DNA of 28,420 bases from an uncultured bacterium (GCA_900547585.1 URHD01000021.1:1-28420); one strand, 5' to 3'. Shown: positions 14,390 to 22,513, counted from the stretch's first letter. The notes: generated by a model not told the origin, from the sequence alone. Numbers and translations: made by a program.

Positions 14390-16696
14390 ATGTTTTCATT
14401 CCTGAAAAAATTGTTTGAGATGTTTAAAAAACCGGAAATTAAAGATAAAGAAATTAACGCGCTTTATTCAAAATTGAAAGAACTTTACAATTATAACGAT
14501 ATTCCGCAGGAGCGAAAACAGGAACTCGCCCGCCTCATTGAAAAAAACGGATATTTGCCTTTTTCATACGTTCAGGCGCTTGAAGAATTGACGCCCGCAG
14601 AGGTTTTGTTCGGGCTTGAGCTGAAATGGGCCGCTAATAGCGTTTTTTCGGATGGCGAATTCTCATTTGAAAACGAAAATATCAGCCCTGTAAAGCGTGC
14701 AGGCTTTGATAACCCGGATTGGATAAAAAAAGAGCAACATGATATCAAATTGATTAATCTAGCCGGGCTAGGGAACGGAAATGTTACGCATGAACCGGGA
14801 AAATTGATTGATTGGCTGCGCCAGCTGCTGATTTTGCCGGTTGGGCGCCCTGATAAAAAGGTTTTGAGCACAACTTTGTACCTGATTCCGTTCCACCCGA
14901 GAGAATTCGGCTGCGCATATTTGCCCACCAGCCTTGATATCAGCCCGAACCTTGAGGACAGGGACGTAAAGGAAAAAACGGGCATGGACGCAAAAAAACA
15001 GGTTCAACTCTTTGTAAATCTGGCTCAATTAGCCGGACATCCGGTTATTTACGATGTTTTGCCCCAAACCGGCAGATTTTCAAAAATGGTGCTCGCAAAT
15101 CCGTGGATTGCGCGCTGGTACGACATAAATTCGCTCATAAAAGCTATTGAGAACGGCGTTGATTCCGTGAGTGCAAAACTCAAGTCTGACAATGAATTTG
15201 ACGCTGATGATATTGATATTGTTGCAGATATTTACAAATCCACCCTGAAAAACGGCTCCTGCGACCTTAGCGAGCATTACAGAAACATTTATGAAAAGCT
15301 TGATGAGGTGCTTTTGCCTTTGAAAAAAGAAATTTCTAACAAAATGCTCGAAAAAGACGAACAAATAAAGCTCAACAAGCGCGCAAAAGAAGTTGTCGCA
15401 CGCATTTTGGGCACAAAGCCATCTAAAAACCTCAAAGAATCGGATATTACAAAACAGGGTGAAATCATCAGAACGCTTATTGATGAGGGTCTTTGGCCAG
15501 CGCCGGGCGGTGCGTGGTGCTCTGCGGGGATTCCGATTTTTGACAAAATGTCCGAACACGGCGATTTCCCCATGTTCAAGCACTATGACTGTAACGGCAA
15601 AGATGTAACCGATTTTGCAAATCTTGACTGCCAGACGCCGTTTTACTTTGTTTTCCTTGAAAACGGGAAATACAATACGCCGGTAATCGACGCATATATT
15701 GATTATTTGAGGGAATTGCAGAAAGATTATAATTTTGACGGATTTCGCGTTGACCATATTGACCATGTTGTTGATGAGGTTTCGCAAAAAGACTGCATTC
15801 CAATAAGCTATCGCGCTCCGGCTTATGTTCTGGGCAAGGCAAATCAGGTTTTAAAAAATAAAACGCCATATTTTGCGGCGCTTGCAGAATATATGCTCTG
15901 GGACAGATTTTTCAAAGAATATCACGAGGATATGCATTTTGATATACTCTGGGGCAACGATATAATTTCCCAATCATCGAAAAATCCCGAAGAAATCATG
16001 CGAAACAACCACGAACTCGCTGAATACAACGAAAAAAGTCCGGACAAGGAGCAGCTTTCGATTTTAAAAACATACAACAACCAAGATGGCGAATTCCGCT
16101 CAATCGACCAGTATCCAGGGCAGCTCGGCGAAGATGGAGCGATGTTTAAATGGCTCAAATTGAAGTTTCTTCCGGGCGGAAAAAACGCAAACCGCCCTGT
16201 TATGTACATTGATGGTGATGAATCGTTTACGAAAACGGGCATTGAGGGGGCGATTGGCGCAGAAATTTCGATGCCCAGAGCCAGAAACGATGAATTTTTC
16301 AAAAAATTCAATGCAATCGACCGTTTTGCGCTTGACTGTGAGCTTACGCGCGAGGGTGAGGCACAGATTATCACGCAGGAAGACGGTTTTGCTGTCTGGA
16401 TGGTTTCAAAAGACCCCTTGAAAGAGTCTTTGCTGATTGTCGCAAACTACGAGGCTCCTACCGAGAAAATCTCCGAGGAGGGCGAAGACGGGCTTTGTTA
16501 TACCTATGTCAGGGACGGAAAAACGGTCTATAACCGTGAAATCGCGATTCCGGGGGATTATGCGATAGTTTCTGAGTACAAGTACATCCCGGAGCGTGGT
16601 GAATTTGAAGAAATTCCGTTTTCAAAACCCGAAACTTCAATGCATTTCGGCGAATTGAAGCCTTCTGAATTCAAGATTTACAGGATGAAAAAATAA
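14390..16696 (+). CDS. GH13-like (alpha-amylase superfamily) glucan enzyme
   Basis: 768 residues from the ATG that has GAGG 5 nt upstream. A catalytic TIM-barrel is recognisable by the region motifs: region I as IYDVLPQTGRF (Asp at about 222), region II as DGFRVDHIDHV (nucleophile Asp at about 455), region III as AALAEYML (acid/base Glu at about 500) and region IV as YNNQDGEF (Asp at about 566). In canonical GH13 enzymes region I ends in N-H and region IV reads N-H-D; here these histidines are missing or replaced by Gln. The first 120 residues and the last 120 (beta-rich, LLIVANYEAP onward) resemble accessory domains. The likely substrate is storage alpha-glucan or maltodextrin, by hydrolysis or transfer; I cannot decide which. 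No signal peptide, so cytoplasmic. An amylomaltase (GH77) label is the main alternative. Confidence 0.6.
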   Translation: MFSFLKKLFEMFKKPEIKDKEINALYSKLKELYNYNDIPQERKQELARLIEKNGYLPFSYVQALEELTPAEVLFGLELKWAANSVFSDGEFSFENENISPVKRAGFDNPDWIKKEQHDIKLINLAGLGNGNVTHEPGKLIDWLRQLLILPVGRPDKKVLSTTLYLIPFHPREFGCAYLPTSLDISPNLEDRDVKEKTGMDAKKQVQLFVNLAQLAGHPVIYDVLPQTGRFSKMVLANPWIARWYDINSLIKAIENGVDSVSAKLKSDNEFDADDIDIVADIYKSTLKNGSCDLSEHYRNIYEKLDEVLLPLKKEISNKMLEKDEQIKLNKRAKEVVARILGTKPSKNLKESDITKQGEIIRTLIDEGLWPAPGGAWCSAGIPIFDKMSEHGDFPMFKHYDCNGKDVTDFANLDCQTPFYFVFLENGKYNTPVIDAYIDYLRELQKDYNFDGFRVDHIDHVVDEVSQKDCIPISYRAPAYVLGKANQVLKNKTPYFAALAEYMLWDRFFKEYHEDMHFDILWGNDIISQSSKNPEEIMRNNHELAEYNEKSPDKEQLSILKTYNNQDGEFRSIDQYPGQLGEDGAMFKWLKLKFLPGGKNANRPVMYIDGDESFTKTGIEGAIGAEISMPRARNDEFFKKFNAIDRFALDCELTREGEAQIITQEDGFAVWMVSKDPLKESLLIVANYEAPTEKISEEGEDGLCYTYVRDGKTVYNREIAIPGDYAIVSEYKYIPERGEFEEIPFSKPETSMHFGELKPSEFKIYRMKK

Positions 16697-16760
16697 AAGC
16701 GCAAATATACGCAAAAATAATCCTTAAGCTTCCTAAAATTGTACTAAAAGCGAGTAATTA

Positions 16761-16880
16761 GGAATGCCTGGATTTCAATTTGAAGTGCTCATGGAGGAGG
16801 CTTCAAGAATTAAAGTGTATTTACATCAATTGTTGAATAGCTGGAGGAATCAGCTCTTCAAATTGAAATCCAGGCATTCC
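16761..16880 (+). repeat. Structured intergenic element, copy C
   Basis: Arms 16761-16789 and 16852-16880 pair at 28 of 29 positions and enclose 62 nt, the same internal length as copy A. Core: CATGGAGGAGGCTTC on the left, GAATAGCTGGAGGAATC on the right; the inner stem is GGCT/AGCT (one G-U). An apical TGTATTTACA hairpin can form. It lies between the GH13-like gene and the OmpH-like gene, both on the plus strand. Confidence 0.85.
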
Positions 16881-16898
16881 GGCAAGATTTATGCTATT

Positions 16899-16985
16899 GA
16901 GTAAAAAGCCTTAAATAATAATTTTTCTAGCTCGATTCGTTGCTCTCATAGGCGTCGAAAAATTATTATTTAAGGCTTTTTACTC
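16899..16985. repeat. Perfect 29-bp inverted repeat with 29-nt loop
   Basis: GAGTAAAAAGCCTTAAATAA... (16899-16927) is exactly complementary to 16957-16985, with a loop at 16928-16956. It begins 18 nt after element copy C. The 3-prime arm contains GGCTTTTTACTC, so it may act as a terminator, but it is far longer than a normal one and its loop is not AT-rich. Confidence 0.85.
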
Positions 16986-17015
16986 TGGGAAATTTAGGAT
17001 GAAGGGCGAAATAAC

Positions 17016-17044
17016 TTGTTTTAATCCCGCATTACTGCTAAAAT
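17016..17044 (+). promoter_or_regulatory. Sigma-70-type promoter for the OmpH-like gene
   Basis: TTGTTT (17016-17021) and TAAAAT (17039-17044), 17 nt spacing, 23 nt before the ATG. The ribosome site AGGAGGAG follows. Confidence 0.6.
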
Positions 17045-17067
17045 CATGTTAATCAGGAGGAGAAATT

Positions 17068-17535
17068 ATGAAAAGATTTAAACTTGCGATGATTACGGCT
17101 CTGGTTGTAGCAATGGGCGCGCTAGCGGCGAATGCGGATACTATCGGCTATGTGAATTACAAAACCGTTGAGTCAAACTACGAATTTGCAAAAAATGCAT
17201 ATAAAGAACTCGACGCAGAATACCTGAATCTTCAACAATACTTGATGGACAAGGAAAAACAATACAAAAATATTGAATCTCCCATCCAGAAAAAGAACTT
17301 TGAAGAAACCGTTCAAAAGGATTTTAAAGTCAAAAACGACAACTTCACAAAACTGAAAATGAAAAAAGCAGAAGAAGTCGAAAATAACATCGTAAATGCA
17401 GCAAAAGCCGTTGCTGCGGAAAAGAAAATCGACGTTGTTCTTGATTACCGCGTAATCTTTACCGGCGGAACCGATTTGACCGAGGATGTTATCTATTATT
17501 TGAACAACAACAAAAAATTCAAAAAAAATAAATAG
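17068..17535 (+). CDS. OmpH/Skp-like periplasmic chaperone
   Basis: 155 residues with a clear signal peptide (MKRFKLAMITALVVAMGALA, then cleavage after ANA, mature N-terminus DTIGYVNYK). The IGYV opening and the long charged coiled coil (about residues 45-110) followed by a VVLDYRVIFTGGTDLTEDVI C-terminal strand region are the OmpH/Skp layout. Skp holds unfolded outer-membrane proteins in the periplasm, so the cell has an outer membrane. It has its own promoter, a perfect AGGAGG site and a terminator, so it is a single-gene unit; it is not next to bamA or lpxD as in many Gram-negatives. Confidence 0.88.
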   Translation: MKRFKLAMITALVVAMGALAANADTIGYVNYKTVESNYEFAKNAYKELDAEYLNLQQYLMDKEKQYKNIESPIQKKNFEETVQKDFKVKNDNFTKLKMKKAEEVENNIVNAAKAVAAEKKIDVVLDYRVIFTGGTDLTEDVIYYLNNNKKFKKNK

Positions 17536-17554
17536 TTTTTAATTAAAAAATATG

Positions 17555-17585
17555 CGGAAAAAGCCCTTGAATGAGGCTTTTTCCG
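17555..17585 (+). terminator. Terminator after the OmpH-like gene
   Basis: CGGAAAAAGCC and GGCTTTTTCCG form an 11-bp perfect stem with a 9-nt loop, then TCTTT; 20 nt after the stop. Confidence 0.85.
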
Positions 17586-17604
17586 TCTTTATCGGGGCCA
17601 GGGT

Positions 17605-18906
17605 ATGAGAATAGTTGATTTAATTGAAAAAAAGAAAAAGGGACTTGAACATTCAAAAGAGGAAATAAATTTCCTGATTGATTCTATGATGAACGGGACG
17701 GCTGAGGATTATCAGATTAGCGCATGGCTTATGGCGGGTTATTTTCAAGGCATGAGCGCAGAAGAAACCGCAAACTTTACCGAAGCGATAATAAATTCCG
17801 GTGAAAAAATCGACCTTTCGCCAATCGGCCCGCATATTGCCGACAAGCATTCAACTGGCGGCGTAGGGGATAAAATTACCATAATTCTCATCCCGCTTCT
17901 TGCTGCATGCGGCGTTCCTGTTGCAAAACTCTCCGGAAAAGGGCTCGGGCACACGGGCGGAACGATTGATAAGCTTGAATCAATCCCGAATTTCCGCACA
18001 GAGCTCGGAATTGATGAACTTATTGAAAAAGTGAAAAAAATCGGCGTCGCAATCGGCTCCCAGACGAAAAAACTTACCCCCGCGGACGGGAAATTGTACG
18101 CTTTGCGAGATGTTACAGCAACTGTTGACTCAATGCCTCTCATTGCGTCGTCGGTTGTGTCTAAAAAAATTGCGTCGGGTGCTGATTTTGTCGTGCTGGA
18201 CGTAAAATACGGGTCGGGCGCATTCATAAAAACGCCTGAAAATGCCCTGAAACTTTCTGAATTGATGGTGAATACCGCTCAAAAGCTCGGCCGCAAGTTC
18301 AACGCGGTTATCAGCTCAATGGAGCAGCCTCTCGGCCGCATGGTGGGCAATTCACTTGAAATTATTGAATCTATTGAGTTTTTGAAAGGCAATTTTACGC
18401 CGGATATCAAGGAATTGACTTATTCAATCGCTGTTTTGACGCTTTTGCATTTGAAAATCGCAAAAAATGAGGAAGAAGCGATTGAAAAAATCGAAAATGC
18501 TATAAAAAGCGGTGCTGCGCTTGCAAAATTCAGGGAGCTTATTCAATCGCAGGGCGGCGATGATTCGGTGATTGATGATTATTCCAAATTTAAACAGCCG
18601 GCGTTCAAATATGAGCTGTCATCGGAGTTTGACGGGTTCGTTAAAAATATTGATGCTTATAAAATCGCCTATGCGTGCAAACTTCTCGGCGCAGGGCGGG
18701 AGAAAAAGTCCGACAGCATAGATTTTTCTGCGGGCGTTGAACTGCGTAAAATTTACGGTGAAAAAGTTGAAAAAGGCGAAGTTTTAGCCGTTCTTTATTC
18801 GGATTCCGAAGAAAAGCTGGAAAGTGCGCTTCAGGGCGTTCGCAGTGCGTTCGATTTTTGCCCTGATAAACCCGCTCACCGTACGATGGTTTACAAAATT
18901 ATATAA
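17605..18906 (+). CDS. pdp: Pyrimidine-nucleoside (thymidine) phosphorylase
   Basis: Splits thymidine, deoxyuridine or uridine with phosphate into base and (deoxy)ribose-1-phosphate; cytoplasmic nucleoside salvage. 433 residues, family length. The signature KHSTGGVGDK, the phosphate loop SGKGLGHTGGTIDKLE, and LTPADGKLYALRDVTATVDS and IASSVVSKKIASGAD are all intact. The length and wording are closer to the Pdp (broad pyrimidine) than the enterobacterial DeoA branch, but substrate range is not certain. GGGGCCAGGG precedes the ATG. A small membrane protein gene follows 17 nt later with its own promoter-like boxes. Confidence 0.95.
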   Translation: MRIVDLIEKKKKGLEHSKEEINFLIDSMMNGTAEDYQISAWLMAGYFQGMSAEETANFTEAIINSGEKIDLSPIGPHIADKHSTGGVGDKITIILIPLLAACGVPVAKLSGKGLGHTGGTIDKLESIPNFRTELGIDELIEKVKKIGVAIGSQTKKLTPADGKLYALRDVTATVDSMPLIASSVVSKKIASGADFVVLDVKYGSGAFIKTPENALKLSELMVNTAQKLGRKFNAVISSMEQPLGRMVGNSLEIIESIEFLKGNFTPDIKELTYSIAVLTLLHLKIAKNEEEAIEKIENAIKSGAALAKFRELIQSQGGDDSVIDDYSKFKQPAFKYELSSEFDGFVKNIDAYKIAYACKLLGAGREKKSDSIDFSAGVELRKIYGEKVEKGEVLAVLYSDSEEKLESALQGVRSAFDFCPDKPAHRTMVYKII

Positions 18907-18917
18907 AATTGTATAAT
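18890..18917 (+). promoter_or_regulatory. Promoter inside pdp end giving a possible leaderless mRNA
   Basis: TTTACA (18890-18895) and TATAAT (18912-18917) at 16 nt spacing. The -10 ends 6 nt before the ATG of the 67-aa gene, so transcription would start at or next to that ATG, and no Shine-Dalgarno is visible. Confidence 0.5.
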
Positions 18918-18923
18918 TAAGCA

Positions 18924-19127
18924 ATGAAAGCTCAGGTTATTTTCGAAAATTTGATAATTGCCGCGTTGATTGCGATTATTGCGGTCGGGGTTTATAAATT
19001 GTACAAAAAATGGACGGCACCCGAACCTCCCAAAGCGCAGCCAAAGGCGCACAAAATCATCGACGCGCCCTCAAAAGAACTCTGTTCGTTCATGATGAAG
19101 CAGTGTCAGGGGAAATTGGCGGAATAA
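18924..19127 (+). CDS. Small single-pass membrane protein
   Basis: 67 residues. A single transmembrane helix (LIIAALIAIIAVGVYKLY, about residues 10-27) is followed by a basic, Pro/Lys-rich cytoplasmic-type linker (APEPPKAQPKAHK) and a short tail with CSFMMKQC. No known domain. It lacks a ribosome binding site and may be read from a leaderless transcript. It ends 14 nt before element copy D. Confidence 0.65.
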   Translation: MKAQVIFENLIIAALIAIIAVGVYKLYKKWTAPEPPKAQPKAHKIIDAPSKELCSFMMKQCQGKLAE

Positions 19128-19141
19128 TTTTATGTTGCGGC

Positions 19142-19267
19142 GGGAAACTTGGGGGATTTAATTTTGGAGTGCGTATGGGGGAGGGCTCTTAAAGCAGAAA
19201 TACTTAGAAATCCACGTCGGATGCCCGGAGGAATCGGCACGGAAAAATTAAATCCCCCAAGTTTTCC
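19142..19267 (+). repeat. Structured intergenic element, copy D
   Basis: Outer stem GGGAAACTTGGGGGATTTAA... pairs with the mirror arm ending CCCCCAAGTTTTCC (one G-U). Then a 3-by-3 loop GGA/GGA, then GTGC (19169-19172) with GCAC (19237-19240). Core: GTATGGGGGAGGG on the left, CCCGGAGGAATC on the right. The inner stem is GGGC/GCCC instead of GGCT/AGCC, so two pairs change with pairing kept. It lies between the convergent ends of the 67-aa gene and the patatin gene. Confidence 0.85.
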
Positions 19268-19307
19268 GAAAAAATGAAATCCTGCACAACTTTTGCTCCG
19301 GCTAAAG

Positions 19308-20534
19308 CTATTTTTTCAAAACATCCGCAGGTTTTTCAAACTCCTTTATGTATTCGTCGAGCTCAATGCACTTATTAAGCACCTGAGTGTTAATTTTGTT
19401 CAGGTAAAAAATAAGTTGGCGCGTATCTTTGAGCTTTGTTTTTCCAAAAAAGCTTTTGTGGAGATTTTGAAATAAAAAGTTTTTAAATTCAACAATATCG
19501 TCATAAATCTGTAAATCAATGAACCTTTTTGACTCGCAAAGGTAAACAAAAAGCTCGCAGAGCTGGCATTTAGCTTCTTCTGCCCTGTTTGAGGAAATAA
19601 GGTTTTTGGTTTTTATTAAATTGTCCAAAATCACCTGATATTGCGGCAAAAGTCGTTTTTTCTTTTCCAGAAGCGTCTTTGTAAAATATTCTTTTGTTGC
19701 CAGATAACCCATTTCGATGAGTTTTTGGCGTTTTTCTTTTGTCAGATTGAATTCAACCGGCAAAACCTTGTCCGTGTCGATGGAAATGTAATCAAACTTG
19801 TCTTTGGGCAAATAAACCGATTTTATAAAATCTGTTGCAAAATTAGACAGAGTACAGAATACAGCGTTTAAAAATTCTACCGAATTATTAACTTTTTCCC
19901 AGTTTTTTCCGCCCTCAAGCCTGAATTCGAGTATTCTGCAATCATCCGGACAGAGCAAATCATTAATTCTCCACATCGGCCAGCTTTTCATCATGTCGCC
20001 GTCGATTAAAAGCTTGTTATCATACTCAAACGGCTCCAAAAGCCCCGGAAGCGCCGTAGAAATTTTCACAGCCTGCGCAACTTCAAAATCTGGCGTCGTG
20101 TATTTGGAAAAAAGATATGGCGTGCAGCCGTTGAGGTTGCTGGTTACGACAATAAGGTCGCAATCAATATCTTTGAATGTTACGGGGTTGTTTTTACCTT
20201 TGCAGTAGTTTTCGCCGTAAAATTTCTTCTCAATGCTGTCACGAATCCATTCAAGGAAAAATTCGCCCTTGCTGATTGCGAAATTTTTTGCAAGATTTAT
20301 TTGAATATCCTTGAAAAGGTCAAAATTTACCTCGCCGAAAACATCACGCAGCTCACAGGAAGTGAAACCGAGCGCCGCAAATGCCCCGAAAACCGCCCCT
20401 ACAGACGAACCTGCATAAGCTTTTATCTCGACATTCATTTCTCTCAGGGCTTCGAGCGCGCCAAGGTACGCAAATCCTCTTATTGCGCCGCCTCCGAATA
20501 TGCACAAATATTTTTTACCTGAATTCGTTTCCAA
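19308..20534 (-). CDS. Patatin-like phospholipase
   Basis: A serine acyl hydrolase acting on phospholipid or lysolipid. 408 residues; the patatin domain is in the first 200. Oxyanion loop GGGAIRG (14-20), nucleophile elbow GSSVG (Ser44) and catalytic Asp in IDGD (Asp178) form the Ser-Asp dyad. The C-terminal half (from about 210) is helical and unrecognised, larger than in the RssA-like short forms. No signal peptide, so cytoplasmic or exported by another route. The start is TTG with GGCGG 5 nt upstream; no ATG fits before the oxyanion loop. Confidence 0.9.
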   Translation of the reverse strand: METNSGKKYLCIFGGGAIRGFAYLGALEALREMNVEIKAYAGSSVGAVFGAFAALGFTSCELRDVFGEVNFDLFKDIQINLAKNFAISKGEFFLEWIRDSIEKKFYGENYCKGKNNPVTFKDIDCDLIVVTSNLNGCTPYLFSKYTTPDFEVAQAVKISTALPGLLEPFEYDNKLLIDGDMMKSWPMWRINDLLCPDDCRILEFRLEGGKNWEKVNNSVEFLNAVFCTLSNFATDFIKSVYLPKDKFDYISIDTDKVLPVEFNLTKEKRQKLIEMGYLATKEYFTKTLLEKKKRLLPQYQVILDNLIKTKNLISSNRAEEAKCQLCELFVYLCESKRFIDLQIYDDIVEFKNFLFQNLHKSFFGKTKLKDTRQLIFYLNKINTQVLNKCIELDEYIKEFEKPADVLKK

Positions 20535-20665
20535 AATTTCCGCCGTTTCTTATTTCTGTTATTATTAAAACATAATTTTTGCTTCAATTACAAACCGGCA
20601 GGCAAAAATAGGCGATATGGACTAGCCATTTAGCAATTTTTTCTTATCGTAAACTTTATATAAAT

Positions 20666-21532
20666 ATGATTAGTTTTAACAGAATCAGTGCAATACTTGC
20701 ACCGAAATACAGTCAAAAATTCTTGAAAACGCCTGTTTACAGGCTGGGAAATGATGTTTTTGAGCATACAATCAACGCAGGTGAAATTTCGATTACGCAT
20801 ATGAACCAGCGTGTTCATGTTGCCTCAAAACCCTTGCTGGAACAGCTGAAAGTTCGATTTAATCCTGAAAATAAAACCTTAATTTTCAAAAAAGTCAAAG
20901 ATCCTGCAACGGGAAAGCTCGTAAAAACTCCCTGTGAGGTTTACGTTGCCGAATCAGTGAAAGATGGCTGGCAGACGACATATCATTTTATTGATAAAGA
21001 CCTGAAAACCGAGGCAGGATACGTAACTATTGATGATTGGAGCAAATTGAAAAAGGATTCAGTCTACTGGGATGTTTATGAAAACAGTGCGTTGCTTGAT
21101 AATTATCCCGAACTCGGAATAACTGGAAAAAGGGTTTCAATTGAGTATCTTCAAAACAATAATGAGGAGCTTTATGCCGGAATCGGTACTGCTGCTGACC
21201 AGCTTGCAGTTGAATATTGTCTGAAAAACGGGTTCAAGCCCAATATTACCTCTGTTGCTGATTATGAATCACATATTGCGCATTACAACAGGGGGCGAAG
21301 ATTCTTTGAGATTTCCAAAAATGATATTGACATCGACGCTTATGAATTTTTAGAGCAATTTGGTACGCTAAAACCGGACAAAATCATAGAAACCCGCATT
21401 TCTTCCGCAAAAAAGGGTGAACACATCGACACCTCTGACCTCGGCGCGCTCCATATGTACATGCCGCAGGAGGTTATTCAAAAATATTTGCAAAAAATTG
21501 CCGAAAACAGAATTTTAAAGGCTGATTTTTAA
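20666..21532 (+). CDS. Hypothetical protein, possible GNAT-like acetyltransferase fold
   Basis: 288 residues. The N-terminus (MISFNRISAILAPKYSQKF, then VYRLGNDVFEHT) resembles a style seen at the start of other Gastranaerophilales proteins. The middle part (about residues 160-220) reads RVSIEYLQNNNEELYAGIGT then AADQLAVEYCLKNGF, which fits the acetyl-CoA loop and following helix of a GNAT domain (G-x-G-T-x), though the rest of the motif is weak. No transmembrane or signal segment. No Shine-Dalgarno precedes the ATG; the upstream sequence is TTTATATAAAT. It is divergent from the patatin gene, and 93 nt before the sigma factor. Confidence 0.6.
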   Translation: MISFNRISAILAPKYSQKFLKTPVYRLGNDVFEHTINAGEISITHMNQRVHVASKPLLEQLKVRFNPENKTLIFKKVKDPATGKLVKTPCEVYVAESVKDGWQTTYHFIDKDLKTEAGYVTIDDWSKLKKDSVYWDVYENSALLDNYPELGITGKRVSIEYLQNNNEELYAGIGTAADQLAVEYCLKNGFKPNITSVADYESHIAHYNRGRRFFEISKNDIDIDAYEFLEQFGTLKPDKIIETRISSAKKGEHIDTSDLGALHMYMPQEVIQKYLQKIAENRILKADF

Positions 21533-21611
21533 ATAATTTCATCCATATACACGATTCGGGAATCCGCATAGAAGGTAAAATTATAATAGAACCATCACTT
21601 TTAGGGCGGTA

Positions 21612-21629
21612 ATGGATATTTTCGGATGA
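21612..21629 (+). CDS. Five-codon leader ORF overlapping the sigma factor start
   Basis: ATG GAT ATT TTC GGA TGA (MDIFG) with an AGGGCGG ribosome site 3 nt upstream. Its stop overlaps the sigma-factor ATG as ATGA (21626-21629). The sigma ATG has no ribosome site of its own, so it may be translated by coupling to this mini-ORF. Confidence 0.4.
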   Translation: MDIFG

Positions 21630-22450
21630 GCGAAGAGATAGAATACAGTTCTTACAACAGGATAAAACGTCTTAGCGACAGCGAGCTCGAAACGCTGTGG
21701 CATGATTATTTGGCGGACAAATCCAACAAAAAACTCAGGGATACGCTCATTGTACAGTACATTTATCTCACACGCTATGTCATCGGAAGAATAAAAAACA
21801 ATCTGCCCCAGACTTTTACCCTCGAAGATGTTACAAGCTTCGGAGTTGAGGGACTTATCGACGCAATCGAAAAATATACGCCTGACAGGGGGGCAAGGTT
21901 TGAAACTTATGCTCTTATGCGCATCAGGGGCGCTATTATTGACAAAATCCGCTCACAGGACTGGGTTCCCCGGAGTACAAGGCGTAAAATCAAAGAAATC
22001 AAGCTCGCAGCTGAGGATTTCAAGCAGAAAAACGGCAGACCTGCCACTCCGACCGAACTTGCGCAGCTTGTCGGCATGGAACGGGAAAAACTCGAGGCGA
22101 TTCTTTCTGATGAGATGCAGGTTTCTTCTATTTACGACAAAAAAGGCTCATCAGAAGAAAGTGTCGAGATTATTGACACGATTCAGGATAATAATTCCAA
22201 AAATCCGCTCGAACAGCTCGTTGACAAGGATGTAAAACAGGAACTCCAGCTCGCTCTAAGACGTTTGCCCGAACGTGAAAGAATGATTATGGTTCTTTAC
22301 TATCACGAAAACATGACCCTTAAAGAAATCGGTGAAACGATTGCTATTTCCGAATCCCGCGTTTGCCAGCTCCATGCGCAGGCTATTATGAAGCTCAAAA
22401 ACATCCTCAGCTCCAGCCGCTCGGACAGAATGCGAAAAAGTATTGTTTAA
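21626..22450 (+). CDS. RNA polymerase sigma factor, FliA/WhiG (group 3) type
   Basis: 274 residues. Region 2: FTLEDVTSFGVEGLIDAIEK then FETYALMRIRGAIIDKIRSQ and WVPRS (core binding and -10 recognition). Region 3: RPATPTELAQLVGMEREKLE. Region 4: LPERERMIMVLYYHENMTLK and EIGETIAISESRVCQLHAQA (helix-turn-helix, -35 recognition). There is no region 1.1. This is the layout of sigma-28/FliA and cyanobacterial SigF. The target genes are unknown; no flagellar gene or anti-sigma gene is in the window, so a flagellar role cannot be assumed. Translation may be coupled to the mini-ORF at 21612. Confidence 0.92.
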   Translation: MSEEIEYSSYNRIKRLSDSELETLWHDYLADKSNKKLRDTLIVQYIYLTRYVIGRIKNNLPQTFTLEDVTSFGVEGLIDAIEKYTPDRGARFETYALMRIRGAIIDKIRSQDWVPRSTRRKIKEIKLAAEDFKQKNGRPATPTELAQLVGMEREKLEAILSDEMQVSSIYDKKGSSEESVEIIDTIQDNNSKNPLEQLVDKDVKQELQLALRRLPERERMIMVLYYHENMTLKEIGETIAISESRVCQLHAQAIMKLKNILSSSRSDRMRKSIV

Positions 22451-22513
22451 TTTTTGTGATTGTTCCTAATTTGTCCGAGAAAAATTCGTGAAAAGGAACA
22501 CTCTGCCGCCCGT

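Noticed and set aside
15080..15787. 235-aa antisense frame inside the GH13-like gene
   Set aside because: It is opposite a well-supported coding gene with catalytic motifs; its composition is that of an antisense shadow.
7407..19267. The four hairpin elements as integron attC sites
   Set aside because: attC sites carry conserved R and L boxes at their ends (RYYYAAC and GTTRRRY). Here the conserved part is the inner core and the ends vary, and no integrase is nearby.
7407..19267. The four hairpin elements as a CRISPR array
   Set aside because: The copies are kilobases apart, with genes between, and there are no regular spacers or cas genes.
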